From: Oscillospiraceae bacterium
Lineage (GTDB): Bacteria; Bacillota; Clostridia; Oscillospirales; Ruminococcaceae
Assembly: GCA_902362965.1 (NCBI GenBank)
Contig: CABIYQ010000002.1
Coordinates: 165,200 to 229,199, forward strand
Length of the DNA stretch: 64,000 nucleotides
Direction: 5' to 3'
The notes under the pieces were generated by a model. It searched no databases. It saw only the letters and a list, made by a program, of their open reading frames with translations, and was not told where the DNA came from. Made by a program: the position numbers and the translations under genes. Positions 1-10,376 of the stretch are shown piece after piece; the first letter of the stretch is position 1; every line of letters begins with the position of its first letter.

Positions 1-1
1 G

Positions 2-175
2 GATTTTTCTGAAGTGGGATTTATGGACAGCTCAGGAATCGGACTGGTTATGGGCAGGTATAAGCTGATGCAGGAAATCGGAGGAAACTTAGTTGTCAGA
101 AATCCTCCCCCTCATATAAAAAAGGTTATGAGACTTTCCGGAATTGACCGTTTAGCGTCAATCTGCAATGTGTGA
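2..175 (+). CDS. spoIIAA: Anti-sigma F factor antagonist SpoIIAA, C-terminal part (cut by window edge)
   Basis: Only the last 57 codons are in the window; the reading frame is open from base 2 to the TGA at 173-175. The translation contains FMDSSGIGL, the conserved STAS-domain loop carrying the serine that SpoIIAB phosphorylates and SpoIIE dephosphorylates. SpoIIAA in its unphosphorylated form displaces sigma F from SpoIIAB and so starts forespore-specific transcription. It lies 12 bases ahead of spoIIAB, the standard spoIIAA-spoIIAB-sigF order. The N-terminus and promoter lie outside the window. Identification is firm because motif and context agree. Confidence 0.93.
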   Translation, partial: DFSEVGFMDSSGIGLVMGRYKLMQEIGGNLVVRNPPPHIKKVMRLSGIDRLASICNV

Positions 176-187
176 GGAGGCGAAAAA

Positions 188-625
188 ATGAAGATTGTAA
201 ACGAAATGAAAATAAGTTTTAAAAGCAAATCGGAAAATGAAGGCTTTGCCAGAACGGCAGTTTGTGCTTTTGCAGCATTTCTTGACCCGGGGATCGAGGA
301 TATTGCCGATTTAAGAACTGCCGTTTCAGAAGCAGTTACCAATTGTATAGTTCATGCTTACAGAGGTACGGAAGGAATAATTGAAATAACTGCAAGAATA
401 CTTAACGATAATGAAATATACATAAGAATTAAGGATAAGGGCTGCGGAATTCCGGACGTTAAACGCGCTATGGAACCGCTGTATACTACTGCTCCCTGTG
501 AAGAGAGAGCCGGATTGGGATTTGCCGTTATGGAAAGTTTTATGGACAAGCTGACAGTTAAAAGTACTGTGGGAAAAGGTACTGTAGTAACAATGAGAAA
601 AAAGCTGGGGGCGGCAAATGAATAA
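188..625 (+). CDS. spoIIAB: Anti-sigma F factor / serine kinase SpoIIAB
   Basis: A 145-residue GHKL-fold protein kinase that holds sigma F inactive and phosphorylates SpoIIAA with ATP. The Bergerat ATP-binding motifs are visible: the N box around EAVTNCIVHAY (residues 48-58), the G1 box DKGCGIPD, and the G2 box ERAGLGFAVM. Length matches the family (about 145 residues). The ATG at 188 follows a strong GAGGAGG. Its last codons overlap the start of sigF by 8 bases, consistent with translational coupling and balanced amounts of anti-sigma and sigma factor. In sporulating Firmicutes the operon is driven by sigma H and Spo0A; that promoter is upstream of the window. Confidence 0.95.
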   Translation: MKIVNEMKISFKSKSENEGFARTAVCAFAAFLDPGIEDIADLRTAVSEAVTNCIVHAYRGTEGIIEITARILNDNEIYIRIKDKGCGIPDVKRAMEPLYTTAPCEERAGLGFAVMESFMDKLTVKSTVGKGTVVTMRKKLGAANE

Positions 626-1268
626 GCCTTTGCCGGAAGAGAATCTGGGACTGGTTCATCTTTGCGCTAACCGTTTCAGAGGAAGGGGTATAGAATATGA
701 TGATTTATATTCTGCCGGCTGTATAGGTCTTCTTAAAGCTGCGGAGGCTTTTGACTGTGAAAGAGGCGTTAAGTTTTCGACCTATGCCGTACCGGTCATT
801 CTGGGGGAAATCAAACGTCTTTTCCGTGACGGAGGAACGGTTAAGGTAAGCAGAAGCCTGAAAGAGCTGTCTTTGAAAGCGGTACGTGTCAGAGATGAAA
901 TGTCAAAGGAGCTTGGGCGTGAGCCTACATTGTCTGAACTTGGTAAAAAGCTGGATACTGACGAGTGTGCCATTGCAGAGGCATTGTCGGTCAGTTTACC
1001 TCCAGTTTCTCTTACTGACAGCTCCGAAGAGGGCGGCGGACAGATAGATGTTGCCGCACCGTCGCCGGATATAGAAATCGGAGATACTGTTGCTTTGCGT
1101 CAGGTTCTGGAAATGATGGAGCCAAAAGATCGTGAACTTATATTTTTGCGGTATTATAAGAATTTTACTCAGTCGGCAGCCGCACAAAAGCTTGGTATGA
1201 CTCAGGTTCAGGTATCAAGGCGTGAGAAAAAGCTGCTCACGTTTATGCGTGAGCAGCTGATGAAGTAA
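618..1268 (+). CDS. sigF: RNA polymerase sigma F (sporulation, forespore)
   Basis: A 216-residue sigma-70 family protein without region 1.1. Region 2 is clear (EYDDLYSAGCIGLLKAAEAF, then RGVKFSTYAVPVILGEIKR), followed by region 3 and a helix-turn-helix region 4 ending with FTQSAAAQKLGMTQVQVSRREKKLL. Somewhat shorter than Bacillus SigF (255 residues), with a short N-terminus before region 2. The ATG at 618 lies inside spoIIAB. In the forespore it directs early genes such as spoIIR and the gene for SigG. Sigma G is the alternative by sequence alone, but the spoIIAA-spoIIAB context decides for sigma F. A TPR gene on the opposite strand ends 2 bases after its stop. Confidence 0.95.
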   Translation: MNKPLPEENLGLVHLCANRFRGRGIEYDDLYSAGCIGLLKAAEAFDCERGVKFSTYAVPVILGEIKRLFRDGGTVKVSRSLKELSLKAVRVRDEMSKELGREPTLSELGKKLDTDECAIAEALSVSLPPVSLTDSSEEGGGQIDVAAPSPDIEIGDTVALRQVLEMMEPKDRELIFLRYYKNFTQSAAAQKLGMTQVQVSRREKKLLTFMREQLMK

Positions 1269-1270
1269 TT

Positions 1271-2293
1271 TTACTGTTTCTTTATTTGTGCAGAAAGCTT
1301 GTCTATTTTTTTCTTGATATCTTCATTTCTTGTCAGATTGTATGCTATACTGTAGTAGTATATAGATTCTTCCGGACGGGCATTGTGTTCAACACAGTAT
1401 TCGCCCAGAGAGTATGCCATGTTGATTACGACCTGACTTGGACCGTGGTGAAGATTATATTTTTCAAAAGCTTTCAGAATATCTTCTTTGGAAGGAGGTG
1501 TAATTGGTTTTTTGGTAAGCATGCTTATATGCTGCAATTCGCCTTTTATATTATCATTCGGAACGTAAAGCATACTGTTATAATAGAAGCATACAGCTGA
1601 ATCATAATCCTTGATATCAATACAGTAATATCCAAGATTGCAGTAGCATCTAGCGATATCTGCCGGAGTGGAAGCGATTTTAAGTGTTTCTTTTACGCAC
1701 TCAAAAAGCTTTTCAGGATTGCGGAGAACTTTATAGCATTCAGCCATTTCAAAACGGGGTCCGGTGTTCACAGGATTATATTTGATTGCCTTTTCGAGAA
1801 CCCTTACCGCTTCTTCAGGCTTTTTCATTTCAACAAGGATATATCCGTAAAAGGCAAGATAAGTGCAGAAATCAAAAGGAGTTCTTTCATACTGCTTTTC
1901 CGGCTTATAAAGTTCTACGAAAAGGTATTCGTCAAAACGGTTTCTGAATGAATATTTTTTAGTTTTTTCCGTGTGGTCAAAGTATGTATCAGCTTGTTTT
2001 TCAATTTTACTCATCAGCTCGGCGGCTTCGTCGAGCTTTCTGTTTTTAAAAAGGTTATTTACTTCATTGTACGCCTGATCAATTCTTTTGTCGCCTATAA
2101 ACATAGCGTTATGCAGCGCTTCTTTTTTATCGTCAGGCAGAAGATCGAACGTCATGTCGCTGAGTATGCGGAGGATTTCTTCCGAATTTTCATGGTTTCT
2201 GTACTTCATTGCCTGATCATGAAGATAATTTGCGTCATGGGAGGCGTTTCCGGTAAGTCCTTTCTTAATTTCCTCTATAATATCATTTACCAT
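1271..2293 (-). CDS. Tetratricopeptide-repeat protein of unknown function
   Basis: A 340-residue soluble protein without signal peptide or membrane segment. Tandem helical repeats of TPR type are visible in the middle and C-terminal parts: EEAVRVLEKAIKYNPVNTGP, then PEKLFECVKETLKIASTPAD, then YDSAVCFYYNSMLYVPNDN. TPR proteins act as protein-binding scaffolds; no catalytic motif is seen, and no partner can be named. The ATG at 2293 follows an AGGAG. It is monocistronic and convergent with sigF, its stop lying only 2 bases from the sigF stop with no obvious terminator between them, so 3' transcript overlap is likely. It has a good own promoter. Confidence 0.75.
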   Translation of the reverse strand: MVNDIIEEIKKGLTGNASHDANYLHDQAMKYRNHENSEEILRILSDMTFDLLPDDKKEALHNAMFIGDKRIDQAYNEVNNLFKNRKLDEAAELMSKIEKQADTYFDHTEKTKKYSFRNRFDEYLFVELYKPEKQYERTPFDFCTYLAFYGYILVEMKKPEEAVRVLEKAIKYNPVNTGPRFEMAECYKVLRNPEKLFECVKETLKIASTPADIARCYCNLGYYCIDIKDYDSAVCFYYNSMLYVPNDNIKGELQHISMLTKKPITPPSKEDILKAFEKYNLHHGPSQVVINMAYSLGEYCVEHNARPEESIYYYSIAYNLTRNEDIKKKIDKLSAQIKKQ

Positions 2294-2325
2294 TATTTTT
2301 CTCCTAACATAAATATAATAATTTT

Positions 2326-2354
2326 ATTATACTACATTTTGAATAAAAAATCAA
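2326..2354 (-). promoter_or_regulatory. Sigma-A promoter of the TPR gene
   Basis: Read on the minus strand: TTGATT (2354-2349), 17-base spacer, TATAAT (2331-2326), 32 bases from the start codon at 2293. Perfect -10 box with consensus spacing. Confidence 0.7.
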
Positions 2355-2420
2355 TAGAAAAGTGTTGAAAAACTGGAGATAATTTTCATAGTATTTAATT
2401 TTTTCAGTTTTTGAGTATTT

Positions 2421-2449
2421 TTGACTTTAATTAAAAAATATAGTATAAT
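2421..2449 (+). promoter_or_regulatory. Sigma-A promoter of the lipoprotein gene
   Basis: TTGACT (2421-2426), 17-base spacer, TATAAT (2444-2449); the start codon is at 2485 behind a GGGGGA ribosome binding site. It is divergent from the TPR-gene promoter, the two about 70 bases apart. Confidence 0.8.
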
Positions 2450-2484
2450 TATAAAAATTACTAGTATAAGGGGGAATTTGTTTC

Positions 2485-3603
2485 ATGAAAAAATTTTATT
2501 TACCAATATTGGCGCTTGCATTATCTGTTGCCCTGACAGCGTGCGGAAATACTAAAAAAGAAAGTACAATCGAAAGCAGTGATGAAAGCTCTGCTGAAAC
2601 ATCGGTTACATCAGAACTGTCCGAGGAAACAACAGAAATCAATACGGAGGCGTTTGCGGAACAGGCAACAGAAGCATTGTCGTATCAGACATGTACAGTC
2701 GACAATGTTTCCTTTATGGTTGACTCTAGCTGGAAGCCTTTGAATGGTCATGAGGGCACATTTGCTACGCCGGACGAAAAAAATGTTTACCAGCTTCAGG
2801 GCGTTTCAAGTTTAGGCAGTTATACTCCTGAAGAATTTTTTCAGCATCTGAAGGATATATACTCTGAAAGCAATGAGATAGTCAGGTCTGATGATACTCT
2901 TACATCATTTGTTACGTCTGATAATTTGGAATCATATATCGGCAGAATAGATATGAAAGTAAATGGTATTTTCTTTTCAATTGATGTTTTGATTGTTCCT
3001 CAGAAGAATACGGTTGTTACATTTGCCGGTCAGAGTCCCAGTGAAAATGATCTTTCGGTTGATGTACGTGATATTACAAAAACAGCGTCGTTTAATATTG
3101 CAGCAGGGGATTATATCAGCGGAAATACATTTATTGCCAAAGATGGTTCGGAGCTTTGTCTTGGATCTGACGGAGAATTTATTTATTATCAATTAGAAGA
3201 GGATCATAACATGCCTTACTGTACGGGAACATATGAGGTGTATTACGGTCAGGAGGCTTTTGATAAACTGTCGACTATGGAAGAATACGGTCTTACAAAA
3301 GAAGAGCTTGAAGAAACGCTTTCAGCAAATATGAACGGATATAAATTGGGTGGTTCTAATATATCGGATTTTATAAATCCGGACGATTATTATGAGTCAG
3401 ATGATATTTATCAGATATGCAAGGACAGCTTTTATGCTGTAATACTTCATAATGAAAAGCTGGTGGATTCAGGCAGTACAAGCGATATGGGCAATGATAC
3501 ACTTTATATCGGTTTTTATATTTCCGAGCTTGAATATGCGGATATGCTAAATGTTATGACAGCTAACTATGCCGGATGGACATTAAAAGGGCAAACAGAA
3601 TGA
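2485..3603 (+). CDS. Putative secreted lipoprotein, function unknown
   Basis: 372 residues with a classical lipoprotein signal: MKK, a hydrophobic stretch, and the lipobox LTAC, so the mature protein would begin at the Cys near residue 20 and be anchored to the outer face of the membrane. A Ser/Glu/Thr-rich linker follows (about residues 25-60), typical for lipoproteins spacing a domain away from the membrane. The rest is an acidic globular region that I cannot assign to a named family; a segment around residues 60-200 looks like a small surface-lipoprotein domain and the C-terminal half like a second domain. Monocistronic, with its own promoter and a terminator shared with groEL. Confidence 0.75.
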   Translation: MKKFYLPILALALSVALTACGNTKKESTIESSDESSAETSVTSELSEETTEINTEAFAEQATEALSYQTCTVDNVSFMVDSSWKPLNGHEGTFATPDEKNVYQLQGVSSLGSYTPEEFFQHLKDIYSESNEIVRSDDTLTSFVTSDNLESYIGRIDMKVNGIFFSIDVLIVPQKNTVVTFAGQSPSENDLSVDVRDITKTASFNIAAGDYISGNTFIAKDGSELCLGSDGEFIYYQLEEDHNMPYCTGTYEVYYGQEAFDKLSTMEEYGLTKEELEETLSANMNGYKLGGSNISDFINPDDYYESDDIYQICKDSFYAVILHNEKLVDSGSTSDMGNDTLYIGFYISELEYADMLNVMTANYAGWTLKGQTE

Positions 3604-3615
3604 AATCAGCAAAAA

Positions 3616-3655
3616 AACCGACCTCTGCATTATGCAGAAGTCGGTTCGTCTTTTC
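3616..3655. terminator. Bidirectional terminator between the lipoprotein gene and groEL
   Basis: Near-perfect inverted repeat AACCGACCTCTGCAT / ATGCAGAAGTCGGTT flanked by an A run on the left and T-rich bases on the right, so it can stop transcription in both directions between convergent genes. Confidence 0.85.
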
Positions 3656-3691
3656 AGACATATATAGTTTAAATAAGAGGAGGTTATCGGA

Positions 3692-5335
<1,644 letters not shown>

Positions 5336-5358
5336 TTACAATATAAATTAAAATGTGA

Positions 5359-5702
<344 letters not shown>

Positions 5703-5707
5703 TTACT

Positions 5708-5735
5708 ATTTTACCAACTTTCTCAGAAAAATCAA
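5708..5735 (-). promoter_or_regulatory. Promoter of groESL
   Basis: On the minus strand: TTGATT (5735-5730), 16-base spacer, TAAAAT (5713-5708), immediately followed by CIRCE, which would cover the transcription start. Confidence 0.65.
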
Positions 5736-5868
5736 GGGGATTTTAAGAATATAAATGATTTTTGTATTTATAGACAATGCCAGACTAGATTTGGCATAAA
5801 TTAATGTTAAAATTATACAAAGGATAACTGGAAAAATATTTTGGTTATTTTTTATAATATTATAAGTA

Positions 5869-5897
5869 TTGACTTTTAACACATAATTTGTTAATAT
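5869..5897 (+). promoter_or_regulatory. Promoter of the response regulator-kinase-HtrA operon, with a dyad over it
   Basis: TTGACT (5869-5874), 17-base spacer, TAATAT (5892-5897). A perfect dyad TTAACA-N7-TGTTAA (5876-5894) lies across the spacer and reaches into the -10 box. It could be an operator for this system's own regulator; that is inference. Confidence 0.6.
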
Positions 5898-5985
5898 TAA
5901 ATAAAAATATATGTATTACAAGTGAAGAGGATAACCATTTATTAGCACGTTTTTATTGAATATAGTTAAGGAAAAGGAAGAAAAA

Positions 5986-6687
5986 ATGTCACTTGGAAAA
6001 ATTCTGATAATTGATGATGATAAAAATATTTGTGATTTGTTGAGGATTTATCTTGAAAAAGAGGGGTATAGTACTATAATTTCAAATAACGGCGAAGAGG
6101 GTATGGTTAAGTTTTATGCCTTAAAACCTGATATTATCCTGCTTGACATAATGCTTCCCGGTATGGACGGCTGGCAGATTTGTCGTGAAATACGGAAAAA
6201 TTATAATACGCCTATTTTGATGATTACGGCAAAATCAGAGGTTTTCGACAAGGTTCTCGGGCTGGAACTGGGTGCGGACGATTACATAGTAAAACCCTTT
6301 GACACAAAAGAAGTGCTGGCAAGGATCAAGGCTGTTTCAAGAAGAGTGGGACAGACAACTTCTTCGTCGGAATCAAGAGAATTATTTTATGATAATCTGC
6401 ATATCAATCTGACAAGGTATGTATTGAAGGTGCGCGGCAAGGTGGTTGAAACTCCTCCTAAGGAGCTTGAGCTTTTGTTCTTTTTAGCCTCCAATCCCAA
6501 CAGGGTATTTACAAGAGATCAGCTTCTTGACGAGGTGTGGGGATTTGAGTATTACGGCGATTCCAGAACCATAGACGTCCATATAAAGCGGCTTCGCTTA
6601 AAGCTAGAGGGAGTTTCAGACAAATGGGCGCTGAAAACAGTATGGGGAGTGGGATATAAGTTTGAATGCGATGAAGAACGCAGCTGA
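5986..6687 (+). CDS. Two-component response regulator, OmpR/PhoB family
   Basis: 233 residues with an N-terminal receiver domain (acidic pocket IIDDDK at residues 8-13, phospho-acceptor Asp54 in LLDIMLPGMDG, conserved KPF) and a C-terminal OmpR-type winged helix (TRDQLLDEVWGFEYYGDSRTIDVHI is the recognition-helix and wing region, given in part). It binds DNA after phosphorylation by the kinase encoded next. The ATG at 5986 was chosen over an upstream TTG at 5956 because it has an AAGGAAG ribosome binding site and begins directly before the receiver fold. It overlaps the kinase gene by 17 bases. The signal and regulon cannot be read from the sequence. Confidence 0.93.
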   Translation: MSLGKILIIDDDKNICDLLRIYLEKEGYSTIISNNGEEGMVKFYALKPDIILLDIMLPGMDGWQICREIRKNYNTPILMITAKSEVFDKVLGLELGADDYIVKPFDTKEVLARIKAVSRRVGQTTSSSESRELFYDNLHINLTRYVLKVRGKVVETPPKELELLFFLASNPNRVFTRDQLLDEVWGFEYYGDSRTIDVHIKRLRLKLEGVSDKWALKTVWGVGYKFECDEERS

Positions 6688-8176
6688 CGTAAAGAGACAG
6701 AAAAGTATGAAAAAACAGCTTATTGTTCAGTATCTGGCTGCAATTGCAATGCTTACTTTGGGAGCAGTATTTACAGGAATTTCCATTTTTGCGTTTTCAG
6801 CGTCTTATGTAAAAAAGTCTGAATATAATGAGATAGATAAGACGGCCCGCACAATTATAAAAAATTTTGAAATATGCTTAAACTCATCTGACAGCAGAGA
6901 GACGGCAGTATCGGATATGGAGCGTTTTTTTGCTGTATATTCAGACGTGTTTGACACTAATTATTATATACTTGACAAAGACGGCGGTATTATTGTTAAA
7001 TCCGAGGCGGATACGGAAAAATATAAGCCTGAAACAGTGTCAAGACTTATAAATGCGGCGGAATTTGATATTGTAAACAGCGAAGTAATAATCTACAGCA
7101 AAAAAATGCCGTCTGTTCTAAGCGATGGAGGAGTATATTTTATAGCACTGAAACCTGCCGACGAGTATTACCGTTCGGTAATCAGGATCGGAGAGGTTCT
7201 GATTATTTCAATAACTGTAGTATTTATTATTTTTTCAGTAATACTTTATCTTGTGAAACGCAGAAAGTTTAATTTACTGATGGAACTGAATGAATATGCA
7301 TCGGATTTTGTTGAGACCGGAACGACCGATAAGACTCTTCCGGAGACATCTGACATGGAGCTTGCATCTATAATATCCGCAATGAATAAAATGACAGAGA
7401 TAATTGCTTCAAACAATAAACACAGACTGGAATTTATGTCAAATGTTTCACATGAACTGAAAACTCCTGTAACTATAATAAACGGTTTTGTTACAGGTAT
7501 TCTTGACGGAACTATTGAAAGAGACCAGCAGAGAAGATATCTGGTAAGGGTTTCGGATCAGACTAACAGAATGGTCAGATCAATTAATACCATGATGAAA
7601 ATTTCCGGAATAGAATCGGGAGATATGCAGCTTAATCGGCGAATGGTGGATCTGACTGCGTTGTTTGTTGAAACTCTCTTTATGTTTGAAAAACAAATCG
7701 AGGATAAAAATGTAACCGTTGAGGGTATAGACAGTCCGAAAATAATGTTATACGGTGATAAAGATATTTTGTATCAGATAGTTTATAATTTAGTGGACAA
7801 TGCAGTAAAATTTGTGAACAGCGGCGGAGTAATAAAGTTAAATACCCATAGCGATCAGCACAATATATATTTATGGTTTGGAAATACCGGCAGAGGTATT
7901 TCAGGCAGGGAGATGTCCAGGATTTTTGACAGATTTTATAAAACGGATTTTTCCAGAAGTCATGATACCTCAGGCGTAGGTCTTGGATTGTCAATTGTTA
8001 AAAAGTTTGTGGAATTTCATCATGGAAGTATAATTCTTAAAAGCAATCAGGACGAATATACGGAATTCCTGCTGACATTTCCTGTAGATAAATTTAACGT
8101 TGTCCCGGCAGCGGAATCCGAAGATAATGAAGACAGTGAGAATAAACCGATAAATGGAGAAAAAAATGAACGATAA
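6671..8176 (+). CDS. Sensor histidine kinase
   Basis: About 501 residues. A membrane segment near residues 20-42, an extracytoplasmic sensor region, a second membrane segment near 175-195, a linker, then HisKA with the phospho-accepting His in FMSNVSHELKTPV, and a HATPase domain with N box (QIVYNLVDNAVKF) and G boxes (GRGISGREM, GVGLGLSIV). It should phosphorylate the response regulator encoded just upstream. The start is uncertain: ATG at 6671, overlapping the regulator gene, or ATG at 6707; neither has a strong ribosome binding site, so translational coupling is likely. The protease gene downstream overlaps its end by 11 bases. Confidence 0.93.
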   Translation: MKNAADVKRQKSMKKQLIVQYLAAIAMLTLGAVFTGISIFAFSASYVKKSEYNEIDKTARTIIKNFEICLNSSDSRETAVSDMERFFAVYSDVFDTNYYILDKDGGIIVKSEADTEKYKPETVSRLINAAEFDIVNSEVIIYSKKMPSVLSDGGVYFIALKPADEYYRSVIRIGEVLIISITVVFIIFSVILYLVKRRKFNLLMELNEYASDFVETGTTDKTLPETSDMELASIISAMNKMTEIIASNNKHRLEFMSNVSHELKTPVTIINGFVTGILDGTIERDQQRRYLVRVSDQTNRMVRSINTMMKISGIESGDMQLNRRMVDLTALFVETLFMFEKQIEDKNVTVEGIDSPKIMLYGDKDILYQIVYNLVDNAVKFVNSGGVIKLNTHSDQHNIYLWFGNTGRGISGREMSRIFDRFYKTDFSRSHDTSGVGLGLSIVKKFVEFHHGSIILKSNQDEYTEFLLTFPVDKFNVVPAAESEDNEDSENKPINGEKNER

Positions 8177-9455
8177 TTTTGAAAATAACGATGATCGCAG
8201 TACAGCTGCAGAAGAGTGTGAACGTTTTGATATTATTGAAAATGATATTCTCAATAATATCGGAAATCAGTCGGTATCTGATGAGAAAAAACGCCGTATT
8301 CCGGCAGCGGCGATATTTCTGGCTATGATTTTTATTGTTGTGTGCGTTCTGACCGTTTACTGTATAGTTTCGGATATAAACCGCGGAAACCTCGCAGGAT
8401 TTGAACCGGAATTTCAGGGAAGAAATATTATTCTGCGGACAGAACACAAGCCTGAGACAGATAATCAACAGCTTACTGATGAAACCGGAAGATATACAGT
8501 CGAAGGACTTGTTCAGGTAGTAAGACCTCAGGTGGTGGAAATATATACATATAAAACAAAGGAAACGGATATTGTGTCGGGAAGCGGTTCGGGAATTATT
8601 ATTACCGAGGATGGTTATATTGTAACTAATACTCATGTATTGGACGGCATGGAAAAATATGTAGTCAATACCTATGATAATAAATCGTATACTGCCGAAA
8701 TCGTAGGGCGGGACGCTAAAACAGATATTTCGGTGATAAAGATCGACGCAGAAAATTTATCGGCGGCAGTGCTGGGAAATTCCGACGAGGTCAATCAGGG
8801 TGAAGCTGTTGTTGCAATAGGAAATCCGGCGGGATTGACGGGATCTATTACTGATGGAATAGTTTCAGGTCTGAACAGAAAAATCAAGACTGATGCAACA
8901 AGCTTTGAAATGAACTGTATTCAGACTAATGCGGCGATAAGTCCCGGAAATTCCGGCGGAGCCTTGGTTAATCTTTACGGTCAGGTAATCGGCATAACTT
9001 CGTCAAAATATGCGGCTGTTAATTCGGAGGGACTGGGGTTTGCCATTACTATCAATGAAGCAAAGCCGATAATTGAAGAATTGATCTCTCAGGGATATGT
9101 AAGCGGAAGAGTGAGAGTAGGAATTACTTTTTATTCAGCATATGCTGATTATGCAAATATTGAATTTAAAGATAAATACGGATTTGATATACCTGAAGAA
9201 CTTGAGGGTAGTCTGTGGATAAGCGATATAAGCAAGGACTGTGATATTGCAAATACCGAGCTTAAAAACGGTGATTTTATTGTTTCAATAGAAGGACAGC
9301 AAATAGCTGATTACAGTGAACTGAATCAGCTGCTCAAGGGTAAAAAAGGCGGAGATAAGATAAAAGCAGAGTGTGCTAGAGTCGATAAAAGCGGAAAGAT
9401 TACGTATTTTGAAATTGAATTTAAGCTAATGACCGACACGTCGGGTGACTTTTAA
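8166..9455 (+). CDS. HtrA/DegP-like membrane-anchored serine protease with PDZ domain
   Basis: 429 residues: a cytoplasmic acidic N-terminus, one membrane segment at about residues 46-67, a trypsin-like protease domain and a C-terminal PDZ domain. The catalytic triad is visible as His in VTNTHVLDG, Asp in DAKTDISVIKI, and Ser in ISPGNSGGALVN. Such proteases degrade misfolded proteins at the outer face of the membrane. The ATG at 8166 is preceded by GGAG at ideal spacing. It is the third gene of an overlapping operon with the two-component system, an arrangement that recalls Bacillus walRK with htrC and suggests a cell-envelope stress role; this is inference. A terminator follows. Confidence 0.92.
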   Translation: MNDNFENNDDRSTAAEECERFDIIENDILNNIGNQSVSDEKKRRIPAAAIFLAMIFIVVCVLTVYCIVSDINRGNLAGFEPEFQGRNIILRTEHKPETDNQQLTDETGRYTVEGLVQVVRPQVVEIYTYKTKETDIVSGSGSGIIITEDGYIVTNTHVLDGMEKYVVNTYDNKSYTAEIVGRDAKTDISVIKIDAENLSAAVLGNSDEVNQGEAVVAIGNPAGLTGSITDGIVSGLNRKIKTDATSFEMNCIQTNAAISPGNSGGALVNLYGQVIGITSSKYAAVNSEGLGFAITINEAKPIIEELISQGYVSGRVRVGITFYSAYADYANIEFKDKYGFDIPEELEGSLWISDISKDCDIANTELKNGDFIVSIEGQQIADYSELNQLLKGKKGGDKIKAECARVDKSGKITYFEIEFKLMTDTSGDF

Positions 9456-9462
9456 ATTTTTT

Positions 9463-9490
9463 AACCGGTACAAAATCTGTGCCGGTTTTT
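9463..9490 (+). terminator. Terminator after the HtrA gene
   Basis: AACCGGTAC / GTGCCGGTT hairpin (one G-T pair) followed directly by TTTTT. Confidence 0.8.
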
Positions 9491-9565
9491 ACTTTTATGC
9501 TGTACATATTCAACATGAAGCATATATAAGACACGCATATCTGCTAAAATATAAGTTTGAAAGTA

Positions 9566-9594
9566 TTGAAATTTTTCCGGTATTGTGATATTAT
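9566..9594 (+). promoter_or_regulatory. Promoter of trmN6-rsmI
   Basis: TTGAAA (9566-9571), 17-base spacer, TATTAT (9589-9594) with an extended -10 TG. The gene start is at 9636. Confidence 0.65.
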
Positions 9595-9635
9595 TTATTT
9601 GGTAGTTTAAACGTTTTCTGACTTCGGAGGTGTAT

Positions 9636-10376
9636 GTGGAAAAAAATAAATTTGAGTTTGAAAAGCTGTCTGAAAAAATCAGTATATGCGTAAGCCGTGA
9701 GCATGGTTTTGGTACGGACGCATTTCTGCTGGCGAATTTTTCGGAGTATAAACTAAACGATACGGCTTGTGATTTGGGAACGGGATGCGGAATTATACCT
9801 CTGATTATGCAAAGAGAAAAACCTCCGAAAATTACATATGCTTTAGATATTCAGCCGCTTGCTATAGAACAGCTTAGAATAAGTCTGGATAAAAATAAAA
9901 TTGACAGTATTATTCCAATATGCGCCGATTTAAAAGTATTGTGGGACGGTGCGCCTTTGGGACAGTTCAGTCTTGTTACCTGTAATCCGCCCTATAAAGC
10001 TGCAAAGGCAGGTATAGAAAGCAATCTTGACGCTCACAAGATAGCAAGGCATGAAATTTTATGTAATATTGACGACGTATGCCGTGCGGCGGCAAAGCTG
10101 CTTAAATTCGGCGGACGGCTTTGCCTTTGCAACAGACCTGAAAGGCTCAGCGATGTAATTTCGGCTATGAAAAACAATGGAATCGAACCTAAAAGGCTTA
10201 GATTTGTAAGTAAAAATCCCGATACTGCGCCGTGGCTTTTTCTGATTGAAGGTAAAAAAGGGTCAAAGCCCTTTATGAAAGTTTTGCCGCAGCTTTACGT
10301 GTGGAACGAATCAGGATATTCGGAGGAAATGGAAAAGATATATAGTATGGGACTTGACAGAAAGGAAATCAATTAA
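9636..10376 (+). CDS. trmN6: tRNA1(Val) (adenine(37)-N6)-methyltransferase family protein
   Basis: 246-residue Rossmann-fold SAM-dependent methyltransferase. Motif I DLGTGCGIIPL binds SAM and motif IV NPPY (in VTCNPPYKAAKAG) marks methylation of an exocyclic adenine amine. The opening segment KISICVSREHGFGTDAFLLANF is typical of the TrmN6/YabB group. The start is a GTG at 9636, 6 bases after GGAGG; another GTG at 9630 would overlap that ribosome binding site. The stop TAA overlaps the rsmI ATG by one base. Pairing with rsmI matches the Bacillus yabB-yabC neighbourhood. The exact tRNA substrate is inferred from the family. Confidence 0.88.
   Translation: MEKNKFEFEKLSEKISICVSREHGFGTDAFLLANFSEYKLNDTACDLGTGCGIIPLIMQREKPPKITYALDIQPLAIEQLRISLDKNKIDSIIPICADLKVLWDGAPLGQFSLVTCNPPYKAAKAGIESNLDAHKIARHEILCNIDDVCRAAAKLLKFGGRLCLCNRPERLSDVISAMKNNGIEPKRLRFVSKNPDTAPWLFLIEGKKGSKPFMKVLPQLYVWNESGYSEEMEKIYSMGLDRKEIN

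Noticed and set aside
1973..2368. Open frame of 131 codons on the plus strand opposite the TPR gene
   Set aside because: Phe/Ile-rich antisense frame without a ribosome binding site; it runs through the TPR promoter.
8094..8636. Open frame of 180 codons on the minus strand across the kinase/HtrA border
   Set aside because: It lies opposite two well-supported genes, has no ribosome binding site and codes for a Cys/His/Ile-rich composition typical of antisense frames.
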